Shown here: positions 48,023 through 57,806 of the stretch, one piece after another
Numbering within the stretch: the stretch's first letter is position 1
Layout of the letters: every line of letters begins with the position of its first letter
Assembly: GCF_900182655.1 (NCBI RefSeq)
Contig: NZ_FXTC01000002.1
Location: forward strand, 248,001-312,000
Length of the DNA: 64,000 bases
From: Chryseobacterium rhizoplanae
Lineage (GTDB): Bacteria > Bacteroidota > Bacteroidia > Flavobacteriales > Weeksellaceae
Direction of reading: 5' to 3'
Notes under the pieces: model-generated
Databases searched by the model: none
The model's input: only the letters and a program-made list of their open reading frames with translations
Told to the model about the DNA's origin: nothing
Program-made: the position numbers and the translations under genes

Positions 48023-50728
48023 ATGAAATTACCAATTTCCAGGTTGATACTTGGTGCATTATTCTTATTTACACAATTTATATCTGCTCAGACACTTTCA
48101 AAAAATCAGTTCAAGGTAAAAGGGAACTGCGAAATGTGCAAAACCAGAATTGAAAGTGCTGCCAAAAAAGCAGGGGCAAAAACAGCTGTCTACTCTGTTG
48201 ATCTTCAAACTTTAACGTTAGAAACAGACAAGGTATCTGCAGATGATATTCTGCAAAAAGTGGCTGAAGCAGGCCATGATAATGAAAAATTCAAGGCTCC
48301 GGATACTGTTTACAATAGTCTTCCGGGATGTTGTCTGTATAACAGAGATCTACAGCCATCTCAGGCGGAAACCCATCACGAACATCATGCAAACACCAAT
48401 GCTTTTGATAAAAAAGAAAATGAATTTTATGTTAGGGGAAACTGTGCTTCCTGTAAGGCAAGAATTGAAGAGGCTTCAAAAAGTGCAGGTGCAGATACCG
48501 CAGAATGGAATGCAGAAAAGCAAACCGTTACTTTAAATTTTGACCCGTCAAAAACTTCGGCTGATAAGATTTTAAAAGCGATTGCCGATGCTGGTCATGA
48601 TAATGAAAAATATAAAACCTCGGATGCAACATACAACGCCCTTCCTGGATGCTGCCTGTATGACAGAGATTTTACTTTTGGTGAAGCCAATCCAAAGGTA
48701 CATTACCAAGAAGAAACAAAGCCAGGAGATCATAAAGACCACGAGACTTCACCTGCTAAAGAAGACCATTCCCAACATGAAAAAAACATTGATGGTGTAG
48801 TGGTAACAGGTTCTAAAGCAGCAACTTCTTTAAGCAAGAAAGAAGCTGGCCTTGTTTTTAATATTGATAAAAAAGAGCTTTTAAAGGCAGCTTGTTGTAA
48901 TCTGTCTGAAAGTTTTGAGACCAATGCAACGGTAGATGTTTCTTTCAGTAATGCCGTTACCGGAACAAAACAGCTGAAAATGCTCGGTCTGGATCAGAAA
49001 TATACAAGCTTAACGAAAGAACAATTGCCCGAAATCAGAGGTTTAGCTTCTGCTTATGGATTAAATTTCATTCCGGGAAGATGGATCGAAAGTATCCAGC
49101 TTACTAAGGGAGGAAGCACCGTTACAAATGGTTACGAAAGCATCACAGGCCAGATTAATACTGAACTTTTGAAGAATGCAAAAACTCCGGAAACTTCGTT
49201 GAACCTTTTTTCTGACTTCAACGGAAGAGCGGAAGTGAATATTACCAATGTTTCTCCCATCAATGATAAATGGTCTCAGACTTTCCTTCTTCACGGGAAC
49301 GGAACTTTCGGGAATACGGATATGAATAATGACGGTTTTCTGGACAGACCGAAGGGAACTCAGATCAATGCCGCTTATTTGTTGAATTATAATGACCTTG
49401 AAAAATCAGGATTCGGATCTCACTTCGGAATTAATTTTATCAGAGATGAGAGAACAGCAGGGCAAATTGGTTTTGATAAAAAACTGGCTCAGGACAAACA
49501 GCCTTTTTATGGAGTAGGAATTGATATTTCAAGATTTCAGGTTTGGAATAAGACCGGATATGTTTTTAAAGGAAAACCTTACCAGAGTATCGGGTGGATG
49601 AACCAGTATGTGTATCACCAGCAGGATAGTTTCTTCGGACTGAGAAATTATGCTGGGCAGCAGCACACGTATTATTCCAATTTAATCTTTGAAAGCATTA
49701 TCGGGAATACCAATCATAAGTACAAAGCCGGAGCAAGTTTTTTATATGACGGTTATAAGGAAACCTATTTATTAAACGACCTGAAAAGAAATGAAATTGT
49801 ACCGGGAATCTTTGCTGAGTATACTTTAACCGGTTTAAAATATACTTTAGTAGCAGGAACCAGAGTGGATTTCCATAATCTGGCAGGAACTCAGTTTACA
49901 CCAAGGCTAAATTTCAAGTATGATTTCACGCCTCAGACTATTTTAAGACTTTCAGCAGGAAGAGGGTTCAGAACAGCGAATGTATTTGCGGAAAGCCAAC
50001 AGTATTTTGCATCGAACAGAGCCATTAACATTTTATCCAACGGAGGAAATATTTACGGTCTAAAACCTGAAATTGCCTGGAATTACGGTGCAAGTTTACA
50101 ACAGGAATTCAAATTATTCGGAAGAAAATCCAGCATCATTGCTGATTTCTTCAGAACAGATTTCCAGGATCAGGTGTTGGTGGATCTTGACAAATCTCCT
50201 CAGCAGCTGACATTCTATAATCTGGAAGGAAAATCTTTTGCAAACTCATTCCAGACTCAGTGGGATTTCACTCCTTTCAAAAACTTTGATGTAAGACTTG
50301 CTTATAAGTATTATGATGTACAGGCAGATTATATTGGCGGAAGAAGAGAAGTACCTTTCATGGCGAAGCACAGAGGATTTGTGAATTTAGCCTATTCTAC
50401 CAATAAAAATAACAATGGAGGATTCTGGAGTTTTGATACGACATTAAACTGGGTAGGAAAACAGAGACTTCCTGATACTTCAGGTAATCCGGCAGAATTT
50501 CAGTTACCAACATATTCTGAATCTTATGCAGTTCTTAATGCTCAGATTTCAAGAAACTTCAATAAAAAGATCAGAGCTTACGTAGGTGGAGAAAACCTTA
50601 CTTCTTATTATCAGAAAAATGCGATTGTTGATTTTAAAAATCCTTTCGGGAATTATTTTGACGGAGGAATGGTGTATGCCCCGATCATGAAGGCGAACTT
50701 CTATGTGGGACTGGATGTGACGTTTTAA
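48023..50728 (+). CDS. TonB-dependent receptor with two N-terminal HMA domains
   Basis: Outer-membrane receptor of 901 aa. Signal peptide about 1-22. Two tandem heavy-metal-associated domains follow: residues about 28-107 with GNCEMCK (Cys36, Cys39) and 134-213 with GNCASCK (Cys141, Cys144); each ends in LPGCCLY (Cys103/104, Cys210/211). A His-rich linker (ETHHEHHAN; HYQEETKPGDHKDHE) leads to the plug (about 255-390), which itself has a CC pair in KAACCNLSESF, and to the barrel ending FYVGLDVTF. The fusion points to metal binding, most likely copper, at the periplasmic face before or during transport. It lies downstream of the Cys-rich protein and is followed by a terminator. Confidence 0.9.
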   Translation: MKLPISRLILGALFLFTQFISAQTLSKNQFKVKGNCEMCKTRIESAAKKAGAKTAVYSVDLQTLTLETDKVSADDILQKVAEAGHDNEKFKAPDTVYNSLPGCCLYNRDLQPSQAETHHEHHANTNAFDKKENEFYVRGNCASCKARIEEASKSAGADTAEWNAEKQTVTLNFDPSKTSADKILKAIADAGHDNEKYKTSDATYNALPGCCLYDRDFTFGEANPKVHYQEETKPGDHKDHETSPAKEDHSQHEKNIDGVVVTGSKAATSLSKKEAGLVFNIDKKELLKAACCNLSESFETNATVDVSFSNAVTGTKQLKMLGLDQKYTSLTKEQLPEIRGLASAYGLNFIPGRWIESIQLTKGGSTVTNGYESITGQINTELLKNAKTPETSLNLFSDFNGRAEVNITNVSPINDKWSQTFLLHGNGTFGNTDMNNDGFLDRPKGTQINAAYLLNYNDLEKSGFGSHFGINFIRDERTAGQIGFDKKLAQDKQPFYGVGIDISRFQVWNKTGYVFKGKPYQSIGWMNQYVYHQQDSFFGLRNYAGQQHTYYSNLIFESIIGNTNHKYKAGASFLYDGYKETYLLNDLKRNEIVPGIFAEYTLTGLKYTLVAGTRVDFHNLAGTQFTPRLNFKYDFTPQTILRLSAGRGFRTANVFAESQQYFASNRAINILSNGGNIYGLKPEIAWNYGASLQQEFKLFGRKSSIIADFFRTDFQDQVLVDLDKSPQQLTFYNLEGKSFANSFQTQWDFTPFKNFDVRLAYKYYDVQADYIGGRREVPFMAKHRGFVNLAYSTNKNNNGGFWSFDTTLNWVGKQRLPDTSGNPAEFQLPTYSESYAVLNAQISRNFNKKIRAYVGGENLTSYYQKNAIVDFKNPFGNYFDGGMVYAPIMKANFYVGLDVTF

Positions 50729-50804
50729 ATCCCTGAATAGAAGAAACAAAGTCTTATAGGCTTATGCAACCAATAAAGTTCACATCAGATCTTTTAAATA
50801 GTAG

Positions 50805-50834
50805 AAAACAGTATCAATCTGATACTGTTTTTTC
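50805..50834 (+). terminator. rho-independent terminator after the HMA-TonB receptor
   Basis: AAACAGTATCA (50806-50816), loop ATC, TGATACTGTTT (50820-50830), then T's. Confidence 0.88.
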
Positions 50835-50898
50835 ATTTTTATTAAAAAAAAATCATCATCAAATCAAAAAAATACTATATTTACACTTTCTTATATGT

Positions 50899-51660
50899 AT
50901 GAACATACCCAATCAGGATTTTACAATTGATCATAACAGCAAACTCCCTCTGCATGTACAAGTAGAGGAGCTTTTTCGTAAACTTATCCAAATGGAAATT
51001 TATAAAAAAGGGGCTTTATTACCTAAAGAAGTAGATCTTGCCAATCTGTGGGGAGTGTCCAGGAACACCATCCGTCAGGCGACTAACAAGCTTGAGAATG
51101 AAGGTTTGATCCTTCGTAAAAAAGGGATCGGAACCCGTGTTGCTGAAAAGAAAAGTCTGGTAACAGGTCTGGATCATTGGTACAGCTTTACGAGGGAAAT
51201 GCAGGAAAAAGGAATCCATGTCATCAATCAGTTGCTGAAAACAACTATGGTGCAGCCTAATGAAGAGATATGTAATTTCTTTCTTTGTGCGCCGGATAAA
51301 AAAATATTCAAACTTTCAAAGTTAAAGGGAGAAAGCTCAGGAGATCCGATTGTTTATTTTGAAAGCTACTTCCATCCAAGAATCGGGGTTGATAAAAATG
51401 ATGACTTCAATATGCCGTTATACAGTATGCTGCAGGAAAATCATGGAGTCACCGTACATCGTTCCCGGGAAAATATAAGTGCCTGCCAGGCTGGTTCTGT
51501 AATAGGAAAAAAACTGAAAGTATCTGCTTCTTTTCCTGTATTGAAACGTGAGCGTTTTGTATATGACATCAATGGTAAACCAGTAGAATATAATGTAGGG
51601 TATTACCGTTCAGATAAGTTTACGTATACCATAGATATTAATAAATCTCCGGGAAGTTAA
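50899..51660 (+). CDS. GntR-family (HutC/UTRA) transcriptional regulator
   Basis: A 253-aa repressor-type regulator. N-terminal winged helix (about 10-80: LPLHVQVEELFRKLI, LLPKEVDLANLWGVSRNTIRQATNKLENEGLI) and a C-terminal UTRA effector-binding domain (about 95-250: LVTGLDHWYSFTREMQEKG, KLKGESSGDPIVYFESYFHP, LKRERFVYDINGKPVEYNVGYYR). UTRA domains sense small ligands, often phosphorylated sugars. It leads the mannoside locus, so the likely effector is a mannose derivative. The ATG at 50899 is chosen; the frame from 50764 would include the preceding terminator. Confidence 0.92.
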   Translation: MNIPNQDFTIDHNSKLPLHVQVEELFRKLIQMEIYKKGALLPKEVDLANLWGVSRNTIRQATNKLENEGLILRKKGIGTRVAEKKSLVTGLDHWYSFTREMQEKGIHVINQLLKTTMVQPNEEICNFFLCAPDKKIFKLSKLKGESSGDPIVYFESYFHPRIGVDKNDDFNMPLYSMLQENHGVTVHRSRENISACQAGSVIGKKLKVSASFPVLKRERFVYDINGKPVEYNVGYYRSDKFTYTIDINKSPGS

Positions 51661-51679
51661 TCCCTTTTTTTAACTATAA

Positions 51680-51703
51680 ATATGTTCAAACATTCTAACA
51701 TAT
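51680..51703. promoter_or_regulatory. candidate operator between the GntR gene and the GH38 gene
   Basis: ATATGTT (51680-51686) and AACATAT (51697-51703) form a perfect 7-bp inverted repeat with a 10-bp spacer, 20 bp before the GH38 ATG. No TAnnTTTG box is seen in this gap. Confidence 0.45.
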
Positions 51704-51722
51704 AATTATAAAAACTAAGCTT

Positions 51723-54700
51723 ATGTATAACAGGTATTTTCTTTTGCTTGTATCTTTCCTGATAAGCAATATTGCAAATGGTCAGAAAAAAGTGCCCTAT
51801 TTTGGCAATGTAGAGGTCATTAACGGATATAACCGTGAAATAACAGGTGAAAACATTGATTATTTCTCTGCTTTTCCAGATCATGCTACCCGTGCACTTC
51901 TTACCCGTACCACAGATGGCGCCAAAACGATAGAATGGGAAACGGCTCCTGTGCCGCAAAAGAATACCGGTCCTTATATATATTTTAACTGGTTGGTTTC
52001 ACATTCATCAGGAACCAGTGGAGGAATCCGAAATTTTAATCTGTACATCGATGATCAGAAAGCATTAACCCTCAACACCTACCCTGCCAATCAACGTCCG
52101 GATTGGATATCCAAAGCTGCTGACAGTACTGCTTTTGTATTTCACCAAACCAAGGTGGATGGTCTGAAAGATTCTTATGGAATTGCCTACTTACGCGTTC
52201 CGGTCAGTAAAATAACTCCGGGGAAACCACTCCGTTTAAAACTGGTAGGACAAGCTCAGAACAGCCGGGACTGGTTTATGACCTATAAATTTACTTTTGA
52301 AGAAAAAATAGACGCTGCTTCTACTCCTTTTATCCTGAAAGACGGAAAGCGGCTGATCACTCTTACCACTTTACATTTTGGTCCGGATCAAAAGATAACG
52401 GCAACAATCAACGGTAAAGACATTCATTCTTTCACCATGCCGGATGGAATCAAAACGTTTGATATCCCAGTTACCCTGTCATCGGAAGGAGGTTCAGTAC
52501 AATTGGTAGTGACCTCAGGAAAAAAGGAACTTTTCCGTAAAAATATTGAAGCCGGAAAAGTTGTTCCGCGCACGCTCTATTTTATTCATCATTCTCATAC
52601 CGATGTAGGATATTCTCATCTGCAGGCCGAGGTAGAAAAAATTCATACCCAAAATATCTACGATGCCATTAAAATGGTTGAAGAGACCAAAAACCTTCCG
52701 GAAGAAGCCCGTTTTAAATGGAATGTTGAAGCGCTTTGGGATGTGGAAAATTTTATGAAAAATGCGACTGCAGAGGATAAAAAATCGTTTGTAAAAGCTG
52801 TAAAGGAAGGAGGAATCGGTCTTTCTGCCATGTATGGAAATATTTTAACGGGACTGAGCCAGCCGGAAGAATTGTTCCACTACACAGAATATGCTCAAAA
52901 ACTTGAAAAGGAGTTTGGTTTAAAGATCAACAGTGCGATGATGTCTGATGTACCGGGATTTGCCTGGGCATTGGTTCCTGCTTTAACATCATCCGGAGTA
53001 AAATATTTTTCCAGCGGACCTAATTATTTAGGAAAAACAAATCCTTATCTGGGAGACCGTGTAGGAAATTTTGTGAAAAACTGGGGTGATAAACCTGTAT
53101 GGTGGCAATCTCCTTCCGGAAAAGAAAAAATATTATTCTGGACGGCGGGAAGAGGATATTCTTCATGGCACGGAGTACATCCGGGAGCTGTATTTGAGAC
53201 CGGACAGAAAAAAATTGCTGAGTATCTGAATGATCTTACCCAAACTAACTATCCGTATGATATGGTACAGTGGCGCTATAATATTGTAGCAGACAACGGC
53301 CCGATAGATCCTTCGGTTTCCAGATTTGTAGATGAATGGAATAAAAAATATACTTCGCCTAAGATCATCTTGAGCACAAATGAGAAGATGTTTGAAGTAT
53401 TTGAAAAGAAATATGGTAATGAGATCCCTGTAGTAAAAGGTGATATCAGTCCTTATTGGGAAGATGGTGCGATGTCCACGGCAAAAGAAGAGGGCATCAA
53501 CCGGAGCAGCAGCCTGAAATTACAGCAGCTTACTACGCTTTATGCCATGCTGAACCCTGCTCAATATAATCATCAGAATTTTTATGAAGCCTGGAGAAAT
53601 GTAATTCTGTTCCATGAGCATACATGGGGAGCTTTCAACAGTATTACGGCTCCTGATCTTCCATTCGTGGCAGATCAGTGGAAAGTGAAAAGACAGTTTT
53701 CACTTGATGGTAATTCTATTGCAGAAAAATTAGAAAAAGAACTGTTGCAGCCTCTCACCGATTCTTCTTCTAAAACAATTGCTGTTTTCAACACCTCATC
53801 ATGGACAAGAAGCGGTATGGTCACAATTCCGGAAACGGCTTGGGGAAATGCTGTTCAGGATATTGCAGGAAATAAAATTCCTCTTCAGAAATTGCAGAAC
53901 GGAACAATGGTATTCTTTGCTAAAGATATTCCTGCATTAGGATCTGCTGTCTATACTGTTATTAAAAATAAAGTGATATCCCAAAAATCTTTTACCGTTA
54001 CAGATACCGGAATCTCCAATGGAAAAGTGTCTTTGACGTGGGATCTTAAGACAGGAAGTATTGCCCGCTTTACAGATAACAATTCAACAAATTATGCAGG
54101 AAGCTTCAATAATCAGGGATTGAACAGTTATTGGTATGTACCGGGATCTGACCCGAAGGAAGCGATATCAAATGCCAATGTACAGGTAAAAGTATTGGAA
54201 AATGGTCCTGTGATCGCTAAAGTTTCAATTACATCAGAAGCTCCAGGAGCTAAAAAATTAGAAAGAATCATTACACTGACAGCCGGAAGTGATGAAGTAG
54301 TGCTGGAAAATATTGTAGATAAAAAACCTGTCCGGACAAAAGAATCTGTTCATTTTGGCTTTCCTTTCAATTCAGATTTTAAAAATATTACAATAGATGC
54401 CGGTTATGGAACGATGAAATATCTTACAGATCAGCTTCCCGGCTCGAATATGGATTACTGGTACAGCCGCCGATGGGTAGATGCCTCTTCCGGACAAAAG
54501 GGAATGCAGTGGATGATGCTGGAAACACCATTGATTGAAGCAGCAGAAATGATTGATGAAAGAATGACAATTGACAACAGCCATAAGAAATGGAAAGATC
54601 AGGGAACCCCGGGAACGACAAACTGGTTCAGCTATGCGATGAACAACTACTGGCATACCAATTATAAAGCAGATCAGGAAGGTCCCGTGCATTATCATTA

Positions 54701-55049
54701 TACACTACGTCCTCATGCTGCTTTTGATGCCGTAGAAAATGAAAAGTCCGCCACTGCTTTTACACAGCCTCTTATCGCCATTCCTGTCAAAGAAAAAACA
54801 CCTGCCGGAAAAAGTCTTTTCCGTATGAATAATGACAATATTGTTGTAACAAGTGTTACCCCACAGGAAGATAAGAGTTTCCTTATCAGACTTTACAACC
54901 CTTCTGAAAGTGAGCAAACAACTGCTTTTGTATGGGAACAGCTGAAACCTTCAAAGATTATTGAGCTTAAAAGTGGGAAAGTATTATCTCCTGACGAAAA
55001 GATTAGTTTATCCGGAATGGATGTAATAGAAATCAGATTAGTTTTTTGA
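51723..55049 (+). CDS. glycoside hydrolase family 38-type alpha-mannosidase, exported
   Basis: Large (1108 aa) secreted glycosidase with a signal peptide (about 1-20, ending ANGQ). Residues about 20-280 form an extra beta-rich N-terminal region. The GH38 catalytic domain starts at YFIHHSHTDVGYS (His289, His292 and Asp294: zinc site) and contains the probable nucleophile Asp409 in MMSDVPGF. A middle helical region and long C-terminal beta domains (about 650-1108) follow. GH38 enzymes release alpha-mannose from N-glycans or mannans. It is upstream of a ROK kinase, phosphomannose isomerase and sugar porter in one operon, so released mannose would feed directly into central metabolism. Confidence 0.85.
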   Translation: MYNRYFLLLVSFLISNIANGQKKVPYFGNVEVINGYNREITGENIDYFSAFPDHATRALLTRTTDGAKTIEWETAPVPQKNTGPYIYFNWLVSHSSGTSGGIRNFNLYIDDQKALTLNTYPANQRPDWISKAADSTAFVFHQTKVDGLKDSYGIAYLRVPVSKITPGKPLRLKLVGQAQNSRDWFMTYKFTFEEKIDAASTPFILKDGKRLITLTTLHFGPDQKITATINGKDIHSFTMPDGIKTFDIPVTLSSEGGSVQLVVTSGKKELFRKNIEAGKVVPRTLYFIHHSHTDVGYSHLQAEVEKIHTQNIYDAIKMVEETKNLPEEARFKWNVEALWDVENFMKNATAEDKKSFVKAVKEGGIGLSAMYGNILTGLSQPEELFHYTEYAQKLEKEFGLKINSAMMSDVPGFAWALVPALTSSGVKYFSSGPNYLGKTNPYLGDRVGNFVKNWGDKPVWWQSPSGKEKILFWTAGRGYSSWHGVHPGAVFETGQKKIAEYLNDLTQTNYPYDMVQWRYNIVADNGPIDPSVSRFVDEWNKKYTSPKIILSTNEKMFEVFEKKYGNEIPVVKGDISPYWEDGAMSTAKEEGINRSSSLKLQQLTTLYAMLNPAQYNHQNFYEAWRNVILFHEHTWGAFNSITAPDLPFVADQWKVKRQFSLDGNSIAEKLEKELLQPLTDSSSKTIAVFNTSSWTRSGMVTIPETAWGNAVQDIAGNKIPLQKLQNGTMVFFAKDIPALGSAVYTVIKNKVISQKSFTVTDTGISNGKVSLTWDLKTGSIARFTDNNSTNYAGSFNNQGLNSYWYVPGSDPKEAISNANVQVKVLENGPVIAKVSITSEAPGAKKLERIITLTAGSDEVVLENIVDKKPVRTKESVHFGFPFNSDFKNITIDAGYGTMKYLTDQLPGSNMDYWYSRRWVDASSGQKGMQWMMLETPLIEAAEMIDERMTIDNSHKKWKDQGTPGTTNWFSYAMNNYWHTNYKADQEGPVHYHYTLRPHAAFDAVENEKSATAFTQPLIAIPVKEKTPAGKSLFRMNNDNIVVTSVTPQEDKSFLIRLYNPSESEQTTAFVWEQLKPSKIIELKSGKVLSPDEKISLSGMDVIEIRLVF

Positions 55050-55096
55050 TTTTAAATCAGAATTTATATTATTTAAAACATTTAAACCAAAAGCAG

Positions 55097-56035
55097 ATGT
55101 CAAAGCCAGTAATTGCTATAGACATGGGTGGAACCAGAATTAAAACAGGAATCATACAAGATGGTACAATCCTATATTCTGCATCCATTGATGCTCATTC
55201 CGGTAAAGGTCTCCGGCACAGACTTCCTTTCATACAGGAAACAGTGAAAAACATGTTACATCAACTTGGACTTTCCACCGCTGATATTGCGGGGTTGGGA
55301 ATAGCTTCTCCGGGTATTGTAGACAGTGTTCAGAAAAAAATTCTTTCTATTGATAAAAAATTCGGAGACGCTCCTGATATTAATCTGAATGAATGGTGTT
55401 CAAAGACATTTGACCTGCCTTTTACTCTGGAAAATGATGCCCGTTCTGCATTACTGGGAGAATGGAAATATGGAAATGCCAAAAATTATGAAAATATTGT
55501 TTTAATGACATTAGGAACCGGTATTGGAAGCGCTGCCATCATGGAGGGACAATTGCTGAAGGGTAAGCATTTCACAGCCGGCATATTGGGTGGACATTCT
55601 GTAATTAATTATACAGGAGATTCCTGCAACTGCGGAAATAAAGGCTGTGTGGAAACTGAAGCTTCTACATGGAATCTTCCGGCAATGGCAAGAACACAAA
55701 AAAATTTCACCGAAAGTAAGCTCTCCGCATCACCCGTTATTGATTATGAACTTGTTTTCAGACTCGCTGATGAAGGTGACACTACAGCTTTACATCTACG
55801 TGATCAAAGTTTACAAGCATGGTCAGCAGGTGCCATTAACCTCATCCATTCCTATGATCCGGAAGTCCTTGTACTGACGGGTGGAATTATGGCCAGCAGT
55901 TCACAGATTATTCCTTATATCAAACAATATATAGACACTCACGCCTGGACTCCCTGGGGAAAGGTACATATCGAAGAAGGCGCATTTCCCGGCACTGCAG
56001 CTTTGCTGGGGATTGCACATCTTGTCAATCATTAA
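55097..56035 (+). CDS. ROK-family sugar kinase (with zinc motif)
   Basis: Cytoplasmic kinase, 312 aa from the chosen start (MSKPVIAIDMGGTRIKTG). ROK signatures: the N-terminal phosphate loop, TLGTGIGSAAI, and the structural zinc motif CNCGNKGCVETEAS. The catalytic Asp is in ENDARSA. In context it probably phosphorylates mannose (or a related hexose) to mannose-6-phosphate for the adjoining isomerase; glucose is also possible. The ATG at 55046, overlapping the GH38 stop, would add 17 unconserved residues, so 55097 is preferred. Confidence 0.9.
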   Translation: MSKPVIAIDMGGTRIKTGIIQDGTILYSASIDAHSGKGLRHRLPFIQETVKNMLHQLGLSTADIAGLGIASPGIVDSVQKKILSIDKKFGDAPDINLNEWCSKTFDLPFTLENDARSALLGEWKYGNAKNYENIVLMTLGTGIGSAAIMEGQLLKGKHFTAGILGGHSVINYTGDSCNCGNKGCVETEASTWNLPAMARTQKNFTESKLSASPVIDYELVFRLADEGDTTALHLRDQSLQAWSAGAINLIHSYDPEVLVLTGGIMASSSQIIPYIKQYIDTHAWTPWGKVHIEEGAFPGTAALLGIAHLVNH

Positions 56036-56046
56036 TAAAAATCAGA

Positions 56047-57801
56047 ATGAAATCAAATTTCAATAAGTTTCCTGTCATTAAAATACAAAACCATACCTGC
56101 GTAACAGGCTGGGAAAATATTTTCAGAGAACTCAAAAAAAATACCCCTAAAATAATTATCATTGAATGCTATCCAGGCGTTTTTCTCAAAGAAATCATTA
56201 GCTCAGCAAAGGAATTCTTAAATCCCGGATTGATCATTGATACTTCAGAAGCAATGAAACCTGAGGATAATATTGCTGCAATGGTACAGGAATATGTTAC
56301 AGATGATCCTGTATTCGGTTATATGACTCCGTTAGAACTTGAAGATTATTTTGAAGCTTCAAAAGTATTGGAAATTCAACAAAAAATTGATGAAAATAAG
56401 GACTGTACAGTAGTTATAGGCCCTGGAGCAACTTTGATTACCAGCCAGCCTGATCTTTCCATTTATGCTGATATGCCGAGATGGGGAATACAGATGCGCT
56501 TCCGAAACAATACGGCCTGTAACCTGGGCAGAACTAATTATACAGATGCTTTTTCTTACCAATACAAACATGCCTATTTTGTAGACTGGCGCGTCTGTGA
56601 CCGTTATAAAAAAAGAATTCTGAGGACTTGTCATTTTGTTTTGGATACCACCATTCCTCATCAACCCAAAATGATTAGTACCGATGCGCTGTTTGAAGCT
56701 CTTCAGCAGACCGTGCAACAGCCTTTCAGAGTGGTTCCTTTCTTTGATCCGGGACCATGGGGCGGACAATGGCTGAAAGAAGTCTGTGATCTGGACAGAA
56801 ATGCACCCAATTATGCATGGGGCTTCGATTGTGTACCGGAAGAAAACAGTTTGTTATTAGAATTTGGAGATCAGGTTGTGGAAATTCCATCGATCAATCT
56901 TGTATTTTTTCAGCCTGATGCCTTACTTGGAAAAGATGTCTATGAAGGGTTTGGGGATGAATTTCCTATTCGTTTTGACTTTCTGGATACCATGGAAGGT
57001 GGAAATTTAAGCTTACAGGTACATCCATTGAAAGAATATATCAAAGAAAAGTTCGGAATGTCTTATACCCAGGACGAAAGCTATTATATGCTGGATGCCG
57101 GAGACAATGCTTTTGTATATCTTGGACTGAAAGAAAATGTAAATCCCGATCATATGATGAAAGCGCTTACTGCGGCTCAAAATGGCAAGATCCCTTTTGA
57201 TGCTGAGGAATATGTACAAAAATGGCCTGTCCGCAAACATGATCATGTATCAATACCCGCAGGAACCATACATTGCTCTGGAGCCAATTCTGTAGTGTTG
57301 GAAATAAGTGCAACTCCTTATATTTTTACATTTAAGCTCTGGGATTGGGGAAGAATGGGACTGGATGGTAAACCTCGACCGATATCTCTTGACCATGGCA
57401 AAAAAGTAATTCAATGGGATCGTACTGCTTCATGGACCCAGCAACATATCCTTAACCTCACAGAACCGATTGCTGAAGGAGAAGGATGGCGGGAAGAACG
57501 TACCGGACTGGATGCCGGGTCATTTATTGAAACCCGCAGACATTGGTTTACCCAAAAAGTTCATCATCACACAGAAGGTGTTGTAAATGTTCTGAATCTT
57601 GTGGAGGGCCGTGAAGCAATTATTGAGAGCCCGGATAACAGTTTTGAGCCTTATATTATTCATTATGCTGAAACCTTTATTGTTCCGGCTCATGTAGGAG
57701 CTTATACCATTACTCCTCATGGTGAAAGCACAGGCAAGGAATGTGCTACGATAAAAGCCAGTGTCCGTACGGAAATGATTGCAGGTAAAGTTTTAAAATA
57801 A
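56047..57801 (+). CDS. class I mannose-6-phosphate isomerase with N-terminal kinase-like domain
   Basis: A 584-aa protein, about 200 residues longer than a standard isomerase. The C-terminal part (about 230-584) is the cupin isomerase: PFFDPGPWGGQW, the zinc ligands in LQVHPLKEY and ESYYMLDA, and IPAGTIHCSGANSVVLEIS. The N-terminal part (about 1-210) resembles a uridine-kinase-like fold (KIIIIECYPGVFLKEI at the P-loop position, VDWRVCDRYKKRILRTCHFVLD), but the Gly-rich Lys-Thr loop is absent, so kinase activity is doubtful. It would interconvert mannose-6-phosphate and fructose-6-phosphate. Starts 11 bp after the ROK gene, ends 5 bp before the transporter. Confidence 0.88.
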   Translation: MKSNFNKFPVIKIQNHTCVTGWENIFRELKKNTPKIIIIECYPGVFLKEIISSAKEFLNPGLIIDTSEAMKPEDNIAAMVQEYVTDDPVFGYMTPLELEDYFEASKVLEIQQKIDENKDCTVVIGPGATLITSQPDLSIYADMPRWGIQMRFRNNTACNLGRTNYTDAFSYQYKHAYFVDWRVCDRYKKRILRTCHFVLDTTIPHQPKMISTDALFEALQQTVQQPFRVVPFFDPGPWGGQWLKEVCDLDRNAPNYAWGFDCVPEENSLLLEFGDQVVEIPSINLVFFQPDALLGKDVYEGFGDEFPIRFDFLDTMEGGNLSLQVHPLKEYIKEKFGMSYTQDESYYMLDAGDNAFVYLGLKENVNPDHMMKALTAAQNGKIPFDAEEYVQKWPVRKHDHVSIPAGTIHCSGANSVVLEISATPYIFTFKLWDWGRMGLDGKPRPISLDHGKKVIQWDRTASWTQQHILNLTEPIAEGEGWREERTGLDAGSFIETRRHWFTQKVHHHTEGVVNVLNLVEGREAIIESPDNSFEPYIIHYAETFIVPAHVGAYTITPHGESTGKECATIKASVRTEMIAGKVLK

Positions 57802-57806
57802 ACGGT

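Noticed and set aside
50764..50898. Longer start for the GntR regulator
   Set aside because: The extension runs through the terminator stem at 50806-50830 and lacks homology to the family; the winged helix starts just after the ATG at 50899.
55046..55096. Start of the ROK kinase overlapping the GH38 stop
   Set aside because: The 17 extra residues (MILNQNLYYLKHLNQKQ) are not part of the ROK fold, which begins at the phosphate loop after 55097.
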